Shown: piece after piece, positions 59,958 to 64,000 of the stretch | Layout of the letters: each line of letters starts with the position of its first letter | Position numbering within the stretch: the stretch's first letter is position 1 | Notes under the pieces: generated by a model | The model's input: the letters and a program-made list of their open reading frames with translations, nothing else | Databases searched by the model: none | What the model was told of the DNA's origin: nothing | Source: Salibacterium lacus | GTDB taxonomy: Bacteria > Bacillota > Bacilli > Bacillales > Marinococcaceae | NCBI RefSeq assembly: GCF_042684865.1 | Contig: NZ_JBHUML010000002.1 | Coordinates: 930,001 to 994,000 of the forward strand | DNA: 64,000 bases | Direction of reading: 5' to 3' | Made by a program: the position numbers and the translations under genes

Positions 59958-60134
59958 CGTATTCCCTCCAGCCTGAATGTATTTATAATATCATTTCATC
60001 TATTACCCTTTTTCCGTGCAGAAAAATCCCCTTTTTTTTGCGTATACATATACTGCAAAAAAAGCATACTAACCAACAAAAGCGCAAAGGCGCCCTGAAA
60101 TAGGTGAATTCCGGGTAAAAGGAGGTGCAGCTGC

Positions 60135-60341
60135 ATGAATCTTTGGAACAAATGGACGGAATGGAGAGAAACGGCGAAACAAAAACGAATCTCTGACATG
60201 GAACAGCAGGGGAAATGCCCGGACTGCAAAGGCAGAGGCATTCACATAATGCCTAATGAATATTTCCAGACAGATCCGCTGCATTGTCCCGGATGTAATG
60301 GCAGCGGAATGTATTCCGACTGGACCGGCGGAAACTACTGA
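60135..60341 (+). CDS. Small zinc-ribbon protein with DnaJ-type CxxCxGxG motifs
   Basis: A 68-residue protein with two motifs, CPDCKGRG and CPGCNGSG, that resemble half of a DnaJ zinc finger, after a basic helix (WNKWTEWRETAKQKRISD). Similar Bacillus proteins are sometimes mislabelled methionine aminopeptidase; no peptidase feature is present. ATG 60135 follows a perfect AAAAGGAGGTG. Possible role in chaperone-like or RNA binding, unproven. Confidence 0.75.
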   Translation: MNLWNKWTEWRETAKQKRISDMEQQGKCPDCKGRGIHIMPNEYFQTDPLHCPGCNGSGMYSDWTGGNY

Positions 60342-60435
60342 CTCCCTCCATCTATGTTAAGACCATCCTTCCCTCCGGTATATATGCTTTCCTCTCCCCA
60401 TGCGGCCGGTTTTTTCCGGCCTTCATACTGTCATA

Positions 60436-60470
60436 AAAAGAGCTTCCCTTTAATAACAGGAAAGCTCTTT
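60436..60470 (-). terminator. Terminator after tagH
   Basis: AAAGAGCTTTCC pairs with GGGAAGCTCTTT on the minus strand with a T5 tail, 33 nt beyond the tagH stop. Confidence 0.75.
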
Positions 60471-60503
60471 ATCGTATTCATTCGTTTGAAGCTCGGGAGT
60501 CTC

Positions 60504-61301
60504 CTATTTTTGGGGAGCGCTCTGTCTGGCAAATCCCTGTTGACGGAATTCTTTTCGTTGTTTTTTAGACCACGTGTTGTAATCCCGCAGAAAAGCTTCA
60601 TAGTCGTCGGTGATTTCGGCAAGCGGGCCGGACTTTTTTATTTCTCCGAATTCCAGCCAAATCGCTTTCGTGCAGAATTCTTTCATCTGCGTAAGAGAAT
60701 GGCTCACAAAAAACATCGTCTTGCCCCGTGACTTGAACTCCTGCATTTTATCAAGGCTTTTTTTGGCAAAAGCTTTATCCCCGACCGATAACGCTTCATC
60801 GACAATTAAAATCTCCGGATCGATACTAACGTTAATCGAAAACCCAAGCCTTGACTTCATTCCTTTGGAATACGATTTCACCGGTTGATCGATGAATTTA
60901 TCCATTTCTGCAAACTCAATAATCTCCGGCTCCAGCTTTTTAATTTCTTTACGTGTGAAGCCAAGCATTAAACATTTCATTTCAATGTTTTCCCGTCCGG
61001 TCAGTTTATTGTTCAATCCGGAGGAGACATCGATAATGGCCGGCTCTCCGTGAATAGTAAGTTCCCCGCTGGTCTGAGGTACGATTCCCGCGATAATATT
61101 GGACAACGTGGATTTCCCGGATCCATTCACCCCGAGCAGGCCGATGATATCTCCTTTTTCCGCTTCAAAGGAAACATCCCGGAGCGCATAGAACGCTTCC
61201 CCGTATTCCCCGGGGAGTAAGAGATCTTTCAGGCGCTCCGACTGGCCGGTATATAACTTGAATGTTTTTGTAATGTTTTTCGCCGATACAGCGGACTGCA
61301 T
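60504..61301 (-). CDS. tagH: Teichoic acid ABC exporter, ATPase subunit
   Basis: ATP-binding component of the exporter that flips lipid-linked wall teichoic acid across the membrane. The 265-residue protein has Walker A GVNGSGKST, the signature KSYSKGMKSRLGFSINV (modified from LSGGQ, as in polysaccharide exporters), Walker B PEILIVDEALSVGD and the switch His in FVSHS. Its length resembles S. aureus TarH rather than the 527-residue B. subtilis TagH. ATG 61301 follows GGAGGCTGATCTT. It lies 17 nt after tagG. Confidence 0.93.
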   Translation of the reverse strand: MQSAVSAKNITKTFKLYTGQSERLKDLLLPGEYGEAFYALRDVSFEAEKGDIIGLLGVNGSGKSTLSNIIAGIVPQTSGELTIHGEPAIIDVSSGLNNKLTGRENIEMKCLMLGFTRKEIKKLEPEIIEFAEMDKFIDQPVKSYSKGMKSRLGFSINVSIDPEILIVDEALSVGDKAFAKKSLDKMQEFKSRGKTMFFVSHSLTQMKEFCTKAIWLEFGEIKKSGPLAEITDDYEAFLRDYNTWSKKQRKEFRQQGFARQSAPQK

Positions 61302-61318
61302 AAGATCAGCCTCCCTGT

Positions 61319-62128
61319 CTACAGAAAATCAATAAAATGCTTTCGAAAACGGGTGTGAAGCAGCGCTCCTGCGGAGAATAACAGCAGGACAACCACCCAG
61401 AAATAGAGCGTATACTGCCAGTGCTCCACCATGTACCAGGAACCGCCGAAAAATGCGGCCCGGTATCCTTCGGCCAGGTAGTACAAAGGGTTAAGCTTCA
61501 TCAAATCCTGAACAAAATCCGGCAGCCGGTCCGATACCCAGAGAAAAGGACTGATATACAAAAACACACGTATTGTCGACTGGATGAACATCTGGATATC
61601 CCGTATGACCGTTGTTAATGTCGACGTTATCAACAGTACCGACGTAATAAGCATCAGCATACTTACAATAAAATAGGGGAACTGAAGATAATAAATCGAT
61701 ACCTTATACTCTGTGAACTGCATATAAATAACAACAAGAAGCAGAATCATTACATGCGGATAGAGTCTGGAAATCATGACATAAACCGGGATAATACTCG
61801 ATGGAAAATTCATTTTTGATACGAGACGTATCTTCGTATAAATAGCTTTGGACCCCTGCGTCACAGCAGAGTGAACAAAAAACCAGATCGTAATGCCCGC
61901 TGACATCCAGTTCAAATAAGGAACACCATCCACAGCGCTGTTATCTCCCCGGATACCGTACCCGAACACGAACCAGTAAATAGCCATAAAAAAGAGGGGG
62001 GTTATCAGCTCCCAGGCTTCCCCCAGATAGTTGTTGTTGTTTTTTATTTTTATTTCATAAAGAGCGAGACGATTGATTAATTGTATATTCTCCCAAAGTT
62101 CTTTGGCAATCTTCAGGATTGCTTTCAT
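61319..62128 (-). CDS. tagG: Teichoic acid ABC exporter, permease subunit
   Basis: A 269-residue ABC-2 type membrane permease with six hydrophobic helices and an amphipathic N-terminus (KAILKIAKELWENIQLINRLA). FVFGYGIRG and NPLYYLAEGYRAAFFGGSW are conserved in the TagG/Wzm family. Partner of the TagH ATPase directly downstream. ATG 62128 follows GAGGGGATTAAA. It lies 24 nt after the glycerophosphotransferase gene. Confidence 0.94.
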   Translation of the reverse strand: MKAILKIAKELWENIQLINRLALYEIKIKNNNNYLGEAWELITPLFFMAIYWFVFGYGIRGDNSAVDGVPYLNWMSAGITIWFFVHSAVTQGSKAIYTKIRLVSKMNFPSSIIPVYVMISRLYPHVMILLLVVIYMQFTEYKVSIYYLQFPYFIVSMLMLITSVLLITSTLTTVIRDIQMFIQSTIRVFLYISPFLWVSDRLPDFVQDLMKLNPLYYLAEGYRAAFFGGSWYMVEHWQYTLYFWVVVLLLFSAGALLHTRFRKHFIDFL

Positions 62129-62152
62129 TTTAATCCCCTCTTTTTCAGCTGC

Positions 62153-63412
62153 TTAATCCTCTGGAAAAACCGTTTCTACCACTCTTTTGGCAGCATTCCC
62201 GTCTTCCAGCGCGTGAAAAGAGTCTTCAAAGTGACGGATGGGTTCCGCGTACCTCGAGCGGATGGTGTCGGCGTGTTTAATTTCTCCCACCAGGGACTCT
62301 GTCGTTTTCACAAGCGGTCCCGGGGCCTCATTTTCAAAATCGAAATAAAAACCGCGCAGCGAATCCCGGTAACTGTCGATATCGTACACATAAAAGATCA
62401 TCGGACGCTGCAGCACCCCGTAGTCAAACATGACAGAAGAATAATCCGTGATCAGCAAATCGCTGACGATATATAAATCGCGGATGTCTTCGTAACGGGA
62501 CGCATCCACCGCGAAATCTTCCCAGCCTCTAAGGTCCAGGTGATCGGCAATCAGATAATGAAGACGGAAAATCAGGAAATACTCGTCCCCGAGTTCTTCT
62601 TTCATCCTCTCCATATCGATCTGCACGTTGAACTTATATTTCCCGATAAAATGGTACTCGTTATCCCGCCATGTCGGAGCGTATAATATCACTTTTTTTC
62701 CTTCCGGCACCCCAAGCCGCTCTTTTACAATATCGATATCTTCCTTCTTGTAATGGAACAAGTAATCATTTCTTGGATAGCCGGTCTTCAGCATCGTCTG
62801 GTCAAAGTCAAAGGCCCTTTCAAATATTTGAGCAGAATACTCGTTTGGTGCCACCAGGTAACTCCATCTTCCAGCTTCAGCTACGAAATTTCTTTTATAC
62901 ATTTCCGTTGTGGTACCAGGCATGTGAACTTCTTCCATATCAAGTGCCAGTTTCTTCAGCGGAGTTCCGTGCCACGTTTGGAGATACACCGTATCGACCG
63001 GTTTGGGAATCCATTTTGGGAGCCTGCTGTTGAAAACCCAGTATTTCGCTCTCATCATAACGATAAACCAGCGCAGTGAAAAACGATGTATCGTGCGGAC
63101 GCCGTGTTTTTCGAAATAGTGCCGGTAGCGGTGATCGATACTCCAGTAATACGTGAAGCTGCGGTCCTGCTGTTTGAGTTCTTCATACACCGCACGCGGA
63201 TTGCAGCTGTACTGCTTCCCAAGAAAACTTTCAAACACGATAATGTTCTCTTTTTTCGGCAGCTTTCCGACCAGACCGAATACCCTCCGGTACATGTTCC
63301 TGATGGTTTGGGACTTTTTGAACTTCTTCCATTTCTTAAGGTATTTCTTTTTCCGTTGATTCAACGGTTTTTTTATTCGTTTGTTAAACTTTTTTTTCAG
63401 CCGGTTATTCAT
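62153..63412 (-). CDS. CDP-glycerol glycerophosphotransferase (TagB/TagF type)
   Basis: Adds glycerol phosphate units from CDP-glycerol to the teichoic acid linkage unit or chain. The 419-residue protein has the family motifs LQTWHGTPLKKLALDME (His of the catalytic site), KEDIDIVKERLGVPEGKK, LYAPTWRDN and LLITDYSSVMFDYGVL. The first 40 residues are unusually rich in Lys/Arg (RLKKKFNKRIKKPL), suggesting binding to the negatively charged membrane face. The size fits TagB (single domain) better than the larger TagF. ATG 63412 follows GAGGGGTAAAG. Confidence 0.9.
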   Translation of the reverse strand: MNNRLKKKFNKRIKKPLNQRKKKYLKKWKKFKKSQTIRNMYRRVFGLVGKLPKKENIIVFESFLGKQYSCNPRAVYEELKQQDRSFTYYWSIDHRYRHYFEKHGVRTIHRFSLRWFIVMMRAKYWVFNSRLPKWIPKPVDTVYLQTWHGTPLKKLALDMEEVHMPGTTTEMYKRNFVAEAGRWSYLVAPNEYSAQIFERAFDFDQTMLKTGYPRNDYLFHYKKEDIDIVKERLGVPEGKKVILYAPTWRDNEYHFIGKYKFNVQIDMERMKEELGDEYFLIFRLHYLIADHLDLRGWEDFAVDASRYEDIRDLYIVSDLLITDYSSVMFDYGVLQRPMIFYVYDIDSYRDSLRGFYFDFENEAPGPLVKTTESLVGEIKHADTIRSRYAEPIRHFEDSFHALEDGNAAKRVVETVFPED

Positions 63413-63519
63413 ACAACTCTTTACCCCTCTTTACTCACACCGGTGCTTTTTTTCCACTCGGTTCATTATATAATGTTCAGGAGGGAAAAAACAAAAAAAG
63501 AGAGAAAAAATCCCCCTTT

Positions 63520-63918
63520 TTAATAAGCATTCGCAAGAAGCAGTTCATTTTTAATCTTTGTCGTTGAGATATTGGCGGTTCTCGGAAGGTATACGACATC
63601 ACAGAAAGGTGCCAGATGATCAAAGCTTCCTTTCCAGTCATCCCCCATCACAAGTAAATCCACATCATGATGCAGGAGATCTTTCTTTTTCTGATTCCAT
63701 TCATTTTCCGGAATGACTTCATCCACATATCGGACGGCTTCAAGAATTAATTTGCGCTGTTCATAAGGATAATACGCTTTTTTATTTTTTATGGCGTTGA
63801 ATTCATCTGTAGAAATAGCAACAATCAGGTAATCACCCAGATCCTTGGCGCGTTTCAGTAGATTTATATGGCCCCAGTGCAGCAGATCAAAGGTGCCGTA
63901 CGTAATTACTTTTTTCAT
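63520..63918 (-). CDS. tagD: Glycerol-3-phosphate cytidylyltransferase
   Basis: Makes CDP-glycerol from CTP and glycerol-3-phosphate for wall teichoic acid. The 132-residue protein contains GTFDLLHWGHINLL (HxGH nucleotide site), RYVDEVIPENEWNQK, MGDDWKGSFD and RTANISTTKIK (usual RTxGISTT with Ala-Asn in place of xGly). Length is standard. ATG 63918 follows AGGAGGATTACAC. The remaining 82 bp to the edge appear to be its promoter region. It is the first of four tag genes. Confidence 0.96.
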   Translation of the reverse strand: MKKVITYGTFDLLHWGHINLLKRAKDLGDYLIVAISTDEFNAIKNKKAYYPYEQRKLILEAVRYVDEVIPENEWNQKKKDLLHHDVDLLVMGDDWKGSFDHLAPFCDVVYLPRTANISTTKIKNELLLANAY

Positions 63919-64000
63919 GTGTAATCCTCCTAGTTTGAGACAAACATGATAGTTGTTATCGTTTCTTAAATGTTTTTTCTCTTACAATTATTTTTACAAT

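Noticed and set aside
1..64000. CRISPR array, prophage or integrase
   Set aside because: No regularly spaced direct repeats and no integrase, capsid, portal or terminase genes were found; the lone amidase is not enough to call a prophage.

Overview
The window looks like the chromosome of a spore-forming, low-to-moderate GC Bacillaceae. Much of its gene order matches the Bacillus subtilis ykr/ykt/yla/cta region: ctaA and ctaBCDE, pyc, ylaN-ylaM-ylaL-ylaK, ylaI, ylaH, typA, ylaF, yktC/suhB, yktB, yktA, pdhABCD, ykyA, defB, ykrA, rpoY-rnjA, ktrC, dapH/dapL. Two BCCT osmolyte transporters, two MscS channels, a betaine-homocysteine methyltransferase-like enzyme and long acidic linkers in CtaC, PdhC and a deacetylase lipoprotein suggest a salt- and perhaps alkali-adapted species. 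The species itself cannot be named from the sequence.

Layout. 1-5.9 kb: caa3 oxidase operon (ctaB-C-D-E, ctaE cut by the left edge) divergent from ctaA. 6-9 kb: a 408-bp inverted-terminus repeat, then a coupled photolyase/acetyltransferase pair. 9.1-17.2 kb: pyc and the yla block; ftsW is absent from its usual place between pyc and ylaN. 17.4-28.3 kb: BCCT transporter 1 (AT-rich, apparently inserted between ylaI and ylaH), typA, suhB, small conserved ykt genes, a nitronate monooxygenase-like enzyme, a deacetylase lipoprotein and BCCT transporter 2. 28.5-33.7 kb: complete pyruvate dehydrogenase operon. 33.9-36.1 kb: two more repeat copies around ykyA and a YjcZ-like peptide. 36.2-42.6 kb: peptide deformylase, HAD phosphatase, RNA polymerase epsilon with RNase J1, KtrC, two redox proteins and an MscS channel. 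42.7-45.8 kb: acetylase-branch diaminopimelate operon with an embedded class III aminotransferase. 46-50.1 kb: MarR/MFS pair, lipoprotein, an HPr-like protein without the catalytic His, and a second MscS channel. 50.4-55.6 kb: an AT-richer accessory stretch (DUF3231 protein, BHMT-like enzyme, LysR regulator, two small membrane proteins between duplicated tRNA-Val sequences). 55.7-60.4 kb: amidase with a coupled 36-residue peptide, old yellow enzyme, thioesterase, SLH protein, small zinc-ribbon protein. 60.5-63.9 kb: teichoic acid genes tagD-tagF/B-tagG-tagH.

How the genes fit together. Heme A synthesis (CtaB, CtaA) supplies the caa3 oxidase. Pyc and Pdh set pyruvate fate at the TCA cycle. The two BCCT carriers could import betaine, which the BHMT-like enzyme could use as methyl donor, with the MscS channels as release valves. 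DapH, the class III aminotransferase and DapL would give three steps of the N-acetylated lysine/peptidoglycan branch, while Tag proteins, SLH protein and amidase serve the cell wall.

No CRISPR array, transposase, integrase or rRNA gene was seen. The least explained items are the GAGTCTGGGACAAAA-ended repeat family, the His-less HPr-like protein, the tRNA-Val-flanked membrane gene pair, the terminator-ended leader before BCCT transporter 2, and the DAP-operon aminotransferase.
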